This document shows, one piece after another, positions 22,427 through 31,848 of a stretch of 64,000 nt of DNA; positions within the stretch are counted from its first letter, which is position 1, and every line of letters starts with the position of its first letter. The position numbers were made by a program, and so were the translations under genes. Origin of the DNA: Anaeramoeba ignava (lineage: Eukaryota; Metamonada; Anaeramoebidae). Below the pieces are notes generated by a model, which ran no database searches, was not told the DNA's origin, and worked only from the letters and a program-made list of their open reading frames with translations. The stretch is from positions 62,001 to 126,000 of the forward strand of contig JAPDFW010000088.1 in NCBI GenBank assembly GCA_028826165.1, in the 5' to 3' direction.

Positions 22427-23143
22427 ATGCAAAGATTGGATTCAGAAAGAACAGCTAATCAACTACGGTCATTTGAAACTGAATTTGACATAATTAAATC
22501 AGCAGATGGTTCAGTAAAATACAGTCAAGGAAAAACTACAGTGATAGTAGGAGTTTATGGACCAATAGAAGTGAAGCAGAAAAAAGAAAAAGCAGGAACT
22601 TCTTTTATTGAAGTGAGTGTAACTTCCGAAGATGGAATTCAACATGAAAGAGATATTGAATATGCTATTTTTATAAGAAACACACTTGAAAATGTTATTC
22701 ATACAAAAATGCATCCTTTAACGTCAATTACCGTTGCAATTCAAATAGTTTCTGATGATGGATCTTTATTCGCAACAATTATAAATGCTGTTTGTTTAAG
22801 TCTTTTGATTTGTGGAATTGAAATGAAATGTTTATTTAGTGCTACAAATTTTCTTATTGAAAAAAAAAATAACGAAATTAACAAAAAAATTTTTATTGAT
22901 CCTTTAAAAAGAGAAGAAGAAAATCAAATTCGCAAACAAAATGATAATATTCTTGATTCTTCTCAAAAAGCTTTGGTTACTATTGTTGTTGATAATGTTT
23001 CTTTTGCATCTTTGGCTATTTTTACTGATGGTTTAATTGATGAAAATGTTTTGTTTCGTTGTATTGAACTTTCAAAAATGTCTGGAAAAACTATATTTAA
23101 TTTTATCAAATTAGCCTTACAAAAAAAATTAGAAAAGAATTAA
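22427..23143 (+). CDS. Exosome subunit RRP46 (EXOSC5-like), RNase PH fold
   Basis: Intronless, 238 residues from the ATG at 22427. RRP46 is one of six RNase PH-like subunits forming the ring of the eukaryotic RNA exosome, which degrades and trims RNA in nucleus and cytoplasm; the eukaryotic ring subunits are normally catalytically inactive. Family hallmarks in order: RSFETEFDIIKSADGSVKYS, QGKTTVIVGVYGPIEVK, the conserved MHPLTSITVAIQIVSDDGSL, then ATIINAVCLSLLICGIEM. A divergent, Asn/Lys-rich stretch follows (EKKNNEINKKIF), then a normal C-terminal half (LVTIVVDNVSFASLAIFTDG). Length matches the family (about 235-245). It lacks repeat insertions, which is unusual in this window. Confidence 0.88.
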   Translation: MQRLDSERTANQLRSFETEFDIIKSADGSVKYSQGKTTVIVGVYGPIEVKQKKEKAGTSFIEVSVTSEDGIQHERDIEYAIFIRNTLENVIHTKMHPLTSITVAIQIVSDDGSLFATIINAVCLSLLICGIEMKCLFSATNFLIEKKNNEINKKIFIDPLKREEENQIRKQNDNILDSSQKALVTIVVDNVSFASLAIFTDGLIDENVLFRCIELSKMSGKTIFNFIKLALQKKLEKN

Positions 23144-23219
23144 TTTAATTTTAGAATTTATAATTTTAGGGAATGAATAAATAGGAAGATTCCAAAAAAT
23201 CATTTACAAAATTTAGAAA

Positions 23220-23423
23220 ATAATTTACAAAATAATTAATAAAATAATTAATAAAATAATTAATATAATAATTTACAAAATAATTTATATAATAATTTAA
23301 AAATAATTAATATAATAATTAATATAATAATTTATAAAATAATTTATAAATAATTAATAAAATAATTAATATAATAATTTATAAAATAATTAATATAATA
23401 ATTAATATAATAATTTATAAAAT
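23220..23423. repeat. AATAATTTATAA / AATTAATATAAT tandem tract
   Basis: A short 10-12-bp AT repeat directly precedes the first copy of the 1.35-kb direct repeat. The same repeat type fills 24790-25164 between the copies and recurs as AATAATTTAAAA at 26515-26640 after the second. The element copies therefore sit inside one AT satellite. Confidence 0.8.
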
Positions 23424-24789
23424 ATGAGAGATTTGAGGTGGAATTTTGAGGAATTCCGGAATTTGAAGGTTGAAATTTATTATTTTTTGGTTTTTTGGTT
23501 TTTATTGATTAAGTAATCCAATTTCCCAAAATTTGAATTTTCAGTGCGATTTCTTGATTTCTGATAATCTATGAAAAAGGGAGAAAAGATCATTTATTGT
23601 TTACTTTCTTTTTTTTGTTTTTCATCTTTTTTTTTCATCTTTTTCTTTGTTTTTTCCTTCATCCTCCAAGAATTGAATTTCGCTTTCTGTCTGTCCTATT
23701 CCTAGTGTTGCCATTTTCTTCCTCAATTTCCACTTCCTCTTTTTGATTTTGTAGTATGCAGTTTTGATGTTTGTTTCTATTCGGACAATATCTGTTGGTG
23801 TGCTTTTATTTATCTTTAGTATCGTCTTTAAATGTTAGTTGATTGTTTTAGAAAATTTGAAATAAGAATCTTTTTTTTGATGTTTACTCTTCTTCTATCA
23901 ATATAAAGCGAAAGTATCCTTATTGCTTCAGCACAATAAATTCTATTCTTTTGTGATTCTTCTTTTCTCCGCTTAAATCCACGCCGAAGATTCTTCATTT
24001 GGAATTGTTCAACTTCAAAATAGGTGTGTTAATTCTCACCTTACTTTAAAAGAATTTGTTTCATCTTCAATCTGTGATAGACTCCTCCCTGAAATGCACA
24101 ATACTTCCCGATAATCAATAGAAGTTTTGTGATTAATCCTTATGGTGTTGTTTCATCTAACAGTGAATATATTTGTTCAAACTCTTCTCGTGTTAAACCT
24201 ACATGACGATCCACTTCACCTTTTCCTTTTGTTGCCAAATCCCTCATTTTCTGATCTACAATTTGTTGAAATTGATAGAATTCAGAGTTGAAAAGATTAA
24301 CTTTTTTGTATTTCTGCAAAAAAAAAGAATTGAAAAAAAGAATTGGAAGAAAAAAGAAATCAAATTGAAAAATCAAAATCAAAATGATTCATATTCATTC
24401 ATTTTCGATTTGGGCAACCTTTCTTATTGTGTTCTATTTCTCCGCATTTGGAACATTTGTAAATTCTTCTTTTCAAAGATAGAGTTTGATTAATTATCTC
24501 ATCCTCTTTTCTTCAATGGAATGATCCTATTTTCATTCGAAATGGGATTATTGATCGTTTTCTTCACCAACTTCTGTGTAATGAATGAATCAACAATTTC
24601 TTCCTTTATGGATAAAATAGAGAATAATTTATCCAAATCATGGTTCTGGAAATTAAGCTTCTTGTGTTCCAACTCCCAAATTGTTTCATTGATTCCAATT
24701 TCTTTTGCGTATCTAATCCAGATATTTGGAAATTTGAATCGAATTTCGTTGAATTTTTTGATTCTAGAAAAGAATAATTTTTATTAAAA
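23424..24789 (-). mobile_element. Mobile-element-like unit, copy 1
   Basis: Direct repeat of 25165-26522, more than 95% identical by eye. Coding-like segments run on the minus strand. The first (about 24790-24520) encodes a helical stretch including IWIRYAKEIGINETIWELE. Next (about 24480-24405) is a perfect CX2CX4HX4C zinc knuckle (YKCSKCGEIEHNKKGC). A later segment (24329-24140, after a TTTGCAG acceptor-like site) has KGKGEVDRHVGLTREEFEQI, followed after an in-frame TAA by GKYCAFQGGVYHRLKMKQIL and then LRRGFKRRKEESQKNRIYC. Near 23830-23640 a further frame reads KSTPTDIVRIETNIKTAYYK. The TREEFEQI...GGVYHRLKM spacing recalls the catalytic-domain start of tyrosine recombinases (Crypton/DIRS type), but this is tentative. 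In-frame stops shared by both copies mean unrecognised introns or decay predating duplication. No terminal inverted repeats are seen. Confidence 0.5.
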
Positions 24790-25164
24790 ATAATTTAAAA
24801 AATAATTTATAAATAATAATTTATAAAATAATTTAAAAAATCATTTATAAATAATTTATAAAATAATTTATAAAATAATTTATAAAATAATTTAAAAAAT
24901 AATTTATAAAATAATTTAAAAAATAATTTATATAATAATTAATAAAATAATTTATAAAATAATTAATATAATAATTAATATAATAATTAATATAATAATT
25001 AATATAATAATTTATAAAATAATTTATAAATAATTTATAAAATAATTAATATAATAATTAATAAAATAATTTATAAAATAATTAATATAAAATAATTAAT
25101 ATAATAATTTATAAAATAATTTATAAAATAATTTATAAAATAATTTATATAATAATTTATAAAA
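24790..25164. repeat. AT satellite between the two element copies
   Basis: Units of AATAATTTATAA and AATTAATATAAT, the same type as the flanking tracts at 23220-23423. Confidence 0.8.
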
Positions 25165-26522
25165 TATGAGAGATTTGAGGTGGAATTTTGAGGAATTCCG
25201 GAATTTGAAGGTTGAAATTTATTATTTTTTGGTTTTTTGGTTTTTATTGATTAAGTAATCCAATTTCCCAAAATTTGAATTTTCAGTGCGATTTCTCGAT
25301 TTCTGATAATCTATGAAAAAGGAAGAAAAGATCATTTATTATTTACTTTCTTTTTTTTGTTTTTCATCTTTTTCTTTGTTTTTTCCTTCATCCTCCAAGA
25401 ATTGAATTTCGCTTTCTGTCTGTCCTATTCCTAGTGTTGCCATTTTCTTCCTCAATTTCCACTTCCTCTTTTTGATTTTGTAGTATGTAGTTTTGATGTT
25501 TGTTTCTATTCGGACAATATCTGTTGGTGTGCTTTTATTTATCTTTAGTATCGTCTTTAAATGTTAGTTGATTGCTTTAGAAAATTTGAAATAATAATCT
25601 TTTTTTTGATGTTTACTCTTCTTCTATCAAGATAAAGTGAAAGTATCCTTATTGCTTCAGCACAATAAATTCTATTCTTATGTGATTCTTCTTTTCTCCG
25701 CTTAAATCCACGCCGAAGATTCTTCATTTGGAATTGTTCAACTTCAAAATAGGTGTGTTAATTCTCACCTTACTTTAAAAGAATTTGTCTCATCTTCAAT
25801 CTGTGATAGACTCCTCCCTGAAATGCATAATACTTCCCGATAATCAATAGAACTTTTATGATTAATCCTTATGGTGTTGTTTCATCTAACAGTGAATATA
25901 TTTGTTCAAACTCTTCTCGTGTTAAACCTACATGACGATCCACTTCACCTTTTCCTTTTGTTGCCAAATCCTTCATTTTCTGATCTACAATTTGTTGAAA
26001 TTGATGGAATTCAGAGTTGAAAAGATTAACTTTTTTGTCTTTATGCAAAAAAAAAGAATTGAAAAAAAGAATTGGAAGAAAAAAGAAATCAAATTGAAAA
26101 ATCAAAATCAAAATGATTCATATTCATTCATTTTCGATTTGGGCAACCTTTCTTATTGTGTTCTATTTTTCCGCATTTGGAACATTTGTAAATTCTTCTT
26201 TTCAAAGATAGAGTTTGATTAATTATCTCATTCTCCTTTTCTTCAATGGAATGATCCTATTTTCATTCGAAATGGGATTATTGATCGTTTTCTTCACCAA
26301 CTTCTGTGTAATGAATGAATCAACAATTTCTTCCTTTATGGATAAAATAGAGAATAATTTATCCAAATCATGGTTCTGGAAATTAAGCTTCTTGTGTTCC
26401 AACTCCCAAATTGTTTCATTGATTCCAATTTCTTTTGCGTATCTAATCCAGATATTTTTGGAAATTTGGTTCGAATTTCGTTGAATTTTTTGATTCTAGA
26501 AAAGAATAATTTTTATTAAAAA
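25165..26522 (-). mobile_element. Mobile-element-like unit, copy 2
   Basis: Second copy in the same orientation, about 1.74 kb downstream of copy 1. Both share the 5' boundary ATGAGAGATTTGAGG and the 3' boundary GATTCTAGAAAAG. It carries the same zinc knuckle, with E replaced by K (CSKCGKIEHNKKGC), and the same VDRHVGLTREEFEQI segment and shared in-frame stop. Differences from copy 1 are scattered substitutions and small indels, including loss of one TTTTTTTTTCATC unit near 25365. The order element-spacer-element inside one AT satellite fits tandem duplication better than two independent insertions. Confidence 0.5.
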
Positions 26523-26789
26523 ATAATTTAAAAATAATTTAAAAAATAATTTAAAAAATAATTTAAAAAATAATTTAAAAAAAATAATTTATATAATAAT
26601 TTAAAAAATAATTTAAAAAAAATAATTTAAAAAAAAATTTATTGATCCAAAAAGAATATTTAGATTGAAAAAGAATAAAATCAAAAAAGAAAAAGGAAAT
26701 TAATCAAATTTTTTTCTTCTTTTTGTAGGAGTTAATTAAAAAAATCTACCTCATCAACAAGAAATACCTTAAATATCTTTATAATTTTA

Positions 26790-29511
26790 TTAATTGTTTG
26801 TTCTGTTCTTTTTTTCATAATCTTTTTTTCTTCTTCTTTTTACTCTTTCATCTGTGTTATTTTCTGAATTTTCAGATAATTCTTGTTGTAAATTATGTAT
26901 TGAATATACAAATAATTGAAATTGATTTCTTCTTTCCATAACTGTTTGATCTAAAGCTTCTTCTTGTTTTTGAAGATCTTCAATTTGTTTTTTTATAGAT
27001 TCAATTTCACTAAAAAATGAATTTTGATTTTGAAATTAAATTTGATTTTAATTTTGATTTTGGAATTTTTGAATTGATTGTTTTGGGTTTTATTTATTCT
27101 GAACTAAGGAAATGAGGAAACATTTGTGGATATTTATAACAAACTTTTCAAGAAGATCACTAAAAAGATGAATGGACAAAATGAAAAATTTGGAATTCTC
27201 CCACAATCACAGATACTTTCTTATATATCTCATCAAAGAAAGAAGATTTTTCCTTATGATCATTTAAGAATTGTTTCTGGTTATTCTTATTCTAAAACAA
27301 AGAACGATATCAAATTTTTTCTTTTCTTTTCTGTTTCAAAATAAAATCAAATCAAATCGAATCATCTGATGTTACATGTGATTTTGGATTGACTCTTCAG
27401 CATCTTTGCAAGAAAATATCTCACAAACTAAAATTATTGGATGTTTCAAACAAAAAACAAAAAAATGGAAAAAGAATACGAAAAAATGATTAACGAAAAC
27501 AGAAAGCAGCCTAATCAAGAAACAATCGAAAAAATTAACAAATCAGAAATAACAACAGAAGAAGACAACGAAGAATATATCAACCGAGAAAATCTTTATA
27601 CGATAATCCAAAATACAAAAGGAAAATCAACAGGAGGAATAGACAAAATAACAACATACAAAAGTACAGAAAAAAACAAACTTTCATCGAAATTGAAATT
27701 CTCACTTTCATTGAACCTGAAGAGATCGAAAGAAAGGCTCAAGAATTAGTAAACAGATTTTCCAAATTCTCAAAATTTATTTATTGTTTTTCTAATTCAT
27801 TTTTTTTGGAGCAACAATGAGATTTTTTTCAATTAAAAAAATATTCAAAAAATTTTTCCCTTTGACTCTATTTTCCAAAATCCTTTAATTTTTAATTTTT
27901 AATTTTAATTTTATTTTTAATTTTTAATTTACACCAATGTTTCTGATGTAGGAGGATAATCTTCAATTAATTTAGAAATGGTGTTATATTCTTCACGATT
28001 CTTTTTCTTTTGTTTCTCAGAATTTAATTGTTCTTGCATAAGATTTATTTGTTCAAATATTTTATTCAATTTTAATTGCAATTCATTAACTTGTTTTTCA
28101 GTTTGAATATATTCTTTTTCACTTATTTCTTCAATGAAATCATTTTTATTTAAGTCAATTTCTAATCCTGTAATTTCGTTTATAATTTCTGTATATTGTT
28201 CAAGACTTTTATTTAATTTATTTTAATTAAATTTATTTTAATTTATTTTATTTGAATTAAATTTGTTTGAATTAAATTTGTATTAAATTTTAATTAAATT
28301 TGTTTGAATTAAATTTGTTTGTATTAAATTTATTTGAGTTTATTTGAATTTAATTTATTTGAATTAAATTTATTTGAATTAAATTTATTTGTATTAAATT
28401 TATTTGAATTTAATTTGTTTGTATTTAATTTATTTGTATTAAATTTGTTTGAATTTATTTGAATTTAATTTGTTTGTATTTAATTTGTTTGAATTTAATT
28501 TATTTGAATTTAATTTATTTGTATTAAATTTGTTTGAATTAAATTTATTTGTATTAAATTTATTTTAAATTTTGTATTAAATTTGTATTAAATTTATTTG
28601 TATTAAATTTATTTGAATTAAATTTGTATTTAATTTGTATTAAATTTGTATTAAATTTGTTTTAAATAAATTTGTTTGTATTTAATTTGTTTGAGTTTAT
28701 TTTGTTTGAATTAAATTTATTTGTATTTAATTTATTTGAATTTAATTTGTTTGTATTTAATTTGTATTAAATTTATTTGAATTTAATTTATTTGTATTAA
28801 ATTTATTTGTATTAAATTTATTTGAATTTAATTTATTTGTATTAAATTTATTTGTATTAAATTTAATTTATTTGAATTAAATTTATTTGAATTAAATTTG
28901 TTTGTATTAAATTTATTTGTATTTAAATTTTTGTTTAATTTGTTTGAATTTATTTGTATTAAATTTGTTTGTATTAAATTTGAATTAAATTTATTTAATT
29001 TATTTTAATTAAATTTATTTTAATTTATTTTATTTGAATTTAATTTGTTTGTATTTAATTTGTTTGAATTAAATTTGTTTGAATTTATTTTAATTAAATT
29101 TATTTGTATTTAATTTATTTGAATTTAATTTATTTGAATTTAATTTATTTGAATTAAATTTATTTGAATTAAATTTATTTGAATTAAATTTATTTGAATT
29201 AAATTTGAATTAAATTTGAATTAAATTTGAATTAAATTTGAATTAAATTTGAATTAAATTTGAATTAAATTTGAATTAAATTTGAATTAAATTTATATTT
29301 AATTTATTTGTATTTAAATTTGTATTAAATTTTGAATTTAATTTATTTGTATTAAATTTGTTTGAATTAAATTTATTTGTATTTAAATTTATTTATACCA
29401 TTCTGCATAAGTATTTTCTTCAAACATTTCTTGGAATCTAATAACCATATTGGCTAGTTTGCCAATTACTCTTTCATTTGCAATAATTCTTTTTTGAATT
29501 ACGTCTTCCAT
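26790..29511 (-). CDS. THO complex subunit 7 (THOC7-like), 3 exons
   Basis: Exons 29511-29399, 28205-27933 and 27009-26790 join in phase to about 201 residues, close to human THOC7 (204). THOC7 is a coiled-coil subunit of THO/TREX, which couples transcription to mRNA packaging and export. Seen here: MEDVIQKRIIANERVIGKLA at the N-terminus, a long coiled coil (KQVNELQLKLNKIFEQINLM), the characteristic NREEYNTISKLIEDYPPTSET, then IESIKKQIEDLQKQEE and RRNQFQLFVYSIHNLQQEL, all in THOC7 order. The C-terminus is a short basic RVKRRRKKDYEKKN. Intron 1 (28206-29398) is filled with AATTTATTTG-type repeats; intron 2 (27010-27932) holds a probable retroelement fragment. Its ATG is 74 bp from the divergent HIRIP3-like ATG. 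Confidence 0.85.
27070..27830 (+). mobile_element. Probable retroelement fragment inside THOC7 intron 2
   Basis: On the strand opposite THOC7, a sequence of ordinary complexity has protein-like content spread over two or three frames. 27126-27344 reads as YNKLFKKITKKMNGQNEKFG. 27441-27749 includes LYTIIQNTKGKSTGGIDKIT, which resembles the start of a non-LTR reverse-transcriptase domain (KGxSxGGxDxI). A frame-shifted continuation reads LTFIEPEEIERKAQELVNRF. Frame changes and stops indicate decay. Assignment to a reverse transcriptase rests on one short motif and is low-confidence. Confidence 0.35.
28210..29390. repeat. AATTTATTTGAATTA-type tandem repeat (THOC7 intron 1)
   Basis: About 1.2 kb of a variable 10-15-bp unit alternating AATTTATTTG, AATTTGTTTG and GTATTA. 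A cleaner 10-bp stretch of AAATTTGAATT is at 29208-29290. Confidence 0.85.
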
Positions 29512-29585
29512 TTTTATAATAAAAAAACAAAAAGAAAAAAATGAAAAAAAATTTATTTTCATTTTTTATTTTTTAATTAATTAAA
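29512..29585. promoter_or_regulatory. 74-bp divergent intergenic region (THOC7 / HIRIP3-like)
   Basis: Only 74 bp separate the two divergent start codons. The interval is A-rich on the THOC7 side (AAAAAAACAAAAAG) and T/A-rich near TTTTTAATTAATTAAAATGG. Any promoter for both genes must be bidirectional or extend into coding sequence. Confidence 0.5.
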
Positions 29586-30728
29586 ATGGATCAAAGTAAA
29601 TGTAATAAAAAATTAAAAGAAATTCTAAAAAAAGAAAATATTAGAAAAATTTCTTTGGATTTTATTATTCAAAAATTAATTCAATCTGGAATTGAACCAA
29701 ATATTGCAAATTCAAGTGAAACAATGAATTTTTTTCTGAAAATTTTAACAGAAAAAACAAAATCAAATGAAAAAAACAAAAAAGAAGAAAAACAGAAGAA
29801 AAAACAATTAGAAAATAACGAATCCAAAAAATCAAAAAATGAAAAAGAAAAAGAAAAAGAAAAAGAAAGTGAAAATGAAAATGAAAATGAAAATGAAAAA
29901 GAAAGTGAAAGTGAAAAAGAAAGTGAAAAAGAAAGTGAAAATGAAAGTGAAAATGAAAATGAAAAAGAAAGTGAAAATGAAAGTGAAAATGAAAATGAAA
30001 GTGAAAGTGAAAGTGAAAATGAAAGTGAAAGTGAAAATGAAAATGAAAATCAAAATCAAAATCAAAATCAAAATCAAAATCAAAATCAAAATGAAAATCA
30101 AAATCAAAATGAAAATGAAAATGAAAAAGAAAATGAAAATGTGAAAAGAAGAAGAATAAAAAGAAATTCAAAAGCAACAGAAACAAAAGTTGAAAGATTA
30201 AGAAACTTTTTAAAAACAGCTGGTTTTTCATCTAAATTAAGAGGAATTGGAAAAATGACTTCATTAAAAAAACAATTTAATTTTTTAATGGATATAATTG
30301 AAGATCTAAAAATTGATACAAGTCAAATTAATCAACGTTATGCAAAGATCATCAAAAAACAAAAGGAAAAAGAAGACGAAATGAAACAACTTGGAGATAC
30401 CAAAGTTTTAACTCGAAGATTGAGATCTAAAAAAAGAGTTGATTATTTAGATTTAACAGAATCAATAAAAAAAGCACAACAAACTATTAAAAAAAATCCA
30501 AAAAAGAGAAAAGCCAAAGATTCAAAAGATAAAAAAGATAAAAAAGATAAAAAAGATAAAAAAGATAAAAAAGATAAAAAAGATAAAAAAGATTCAAAAG
30601 ATAAAAAAGATTCAAAAGATTCAAAAGATTCAAAAGATAAAAAAGATTCAAAAGATAAAAAGATTCAAATAAAAAACAAAATCCAAAAAAGAGAAAAGCC
30701 AAAGATTCAAAAGATTCAAAAGATTTAA
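29586..30728 (+). CDS. HIRIP3-like histone chaperone (DEK_C-like plus CHZ-like), frame-slipped tail
   Basis: The open frame gives 380 residues. An N-terminal helical region (about 1-55, KLKEILKKENIRKISLDFII) resembles the DEK_C-like start of HIRIP3. About 56-185 is a highly charged low-complexity tract from GAAAGT/GAAAAT/CAAAAT hexamers: (ES/EN)n, then (QN)n. About 190-275 (RLRNFLKTAGFSSKLRGIGK ... RYAKIIKKQKEKEDEMKQL) aligns in pattern with the CHZ-like segment of HIRIP3, which binds H2A-H2B; this is inference from pattern. A Lys-Asp tail (KDKKDSKD) follows. Near 30657-30662 one A is missing from a GATAAAAAAGATTC unit. Past it the same KDSKDK repeat, including two more NPKKRKAKDSK modules, continues in other frames to about 31460, so the real tail may be much longer. 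Confidence 0.6.
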   Translation: MDQSKCNKKLKEILKKENIRKISLDFIIQKLIQSGIEPNIANSSETMNFFLKILTEKTKSNEKNKKEEKQKKKQLENNESKKSKNEKEKEKEKESENENENENEKESESEKESEKESENESENENEKESENESENENESESESENESESENENENQNQNQNQNQNQNQNENQNQNENENEKENENVKRRRIKRNSKATETKVERLRNFLKTAGFSSKLRGIGKMTSLKKQFNFLMDIIEDLKIDTSQINQRYAKIIKKQKEKEDEMKQLGDTKVLTRRLRSKKRVDYLDLTESIKKAQQTIKKNPKKRKAKDSKDKKDKKDKKDKKDKKDKKDKKDSKDKKDSKDSKDSKDKKDSKDKKIQIKNKIQKREKPKIQKIQKI

Positions 30729-31460
30729 AAGATTCAAAAGATTCAAAAGATAAAAAAGATTCAAAAGATTTAAAAGATTCAAAAGATAAAAAGATAAAAA
30801 AGATAAAAAAGATTCAAAAGATAAAAAAGATTCAAATAAAAAACAAAATCCAAAAAAGAGAAAAGCCAAAGATTCAAAAGATTTAAAAGATTCAAAAGAT
30901 TCAAAAGATTTAAAAGATTCAAAAGATAAAAAAGATAAAAAAGATTCAAAAAAAAGATTCAAAAGATTCAAAAGATTTAAAAAGATTCAAAAGATTTAAA
31001 AGATTCAAAAGATAAAAAGATTCAAAAAAGATCAAAAGATTCAAAAGATTCAAAAGATTCAAAAGATTCAAATGATTCAAATGATTCAAAAGATAAAAAA
31101 GATTCAAATAATTCAAATAATTCAAATAATTCAAATGATTCAAAAGATTCAAATGATTCAAATGATAAAAAAGATTTAAAAGATTCAAATGATTCAAAAG
31201 ATAAAAAAGATTTAAATAATTCAAATAATTCAAATAATTCAAAAGATTCAAATGATTCAAATGATTCAAAAGATAAAAATGATTCAAATAATTCAAATAA
31301 TTCAAATAATTCAAATGATTCAAAAGATTCAAATGATTCAAATGATAAAAAAGATTTAAAAGATTCAAATGATTCAAAAGATAAAAAAGATTTAAATAAT
31401 TCAAATAATTCAAATAATTCAAAAGATTCAAATGATTCAAATGATTCAAATGATAATAAA
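30729..31460 (+). repeat. Out-of-frame continuation of the KDSKDKKD coding repeat
   Basis: AAAGATTCA and AAAGATAAA 9-mers continue for about 730 bp past the predicted stop. Two further copies of the module encoding NPKKRKAKDSK lie at about 30680 and 30847. A 180-bp block with (SNN)n/(SND)n coding potential is repeated at about 31080-31260 and 31260-31440. Single-A length differences between units switch frame repeatedly. It is most simply the mis-framed 3' part of the histone-chaperone gene. Confidence 0.6.
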
Positions 31461-31848
31461 TGATTCAAATAATTCAAATAATCCAAAAATTCAGATTATT
31501 TAAATTATTCAAAATGAAGCAAATGATTCAAATTATAAGGATTCAAAAATAAAAACAAAATCCAGAAAAATTATTCAAATTATTCAAATTATTCAAATGA
31601 TTTAAATTATTTAAATTATTTAAATTATTCAAATTATTCAAATTATTCAAAATATCAAAATGATTCAAAATAATTCAAATTGTTCGAAAAAAAAAATTTA
31701 CAAAATAAAATTTGGGATTTGATTCAAACAAAATCCATTTGGATTTCAAAAAAAATAATAATTTTAATTTTCATTTTTTTCATTTTAACTTTTCTTTTCT
31801 TTTCTTTTCTTGTTCATTTCTTTTTTAAAAAAATTTTTTGAACCAAAA
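31461..31848. other. Intergenic ATTCAAATT-rich spacer
   Basis: Degenerate ATTCAAATT/ATTTAAATT repeats run to about 31690. A T-rich promoter-like stretch with TTTTC repeats (31790-31812) precedes the lipin ATG. No additional gene is seen. Confidence 0.6.

Noticed and set aside
24203-24493. Plus-strand open frames (96 and 88 codons) in the 1.35-kb direct repeats
   Set aside because: The minus strand reads as zinc knuckle and helical protein over the same bases, and the plus-strand frames are Phe/Leu-rich antisense translations.
29665-30231. 188-codon minus-strand frame rich in FHFHF
   Set aside because: Antisense of the (ES/EN)n tract of the HIRIP3-like gene; the plus strand carries recognisable domains on both sides.
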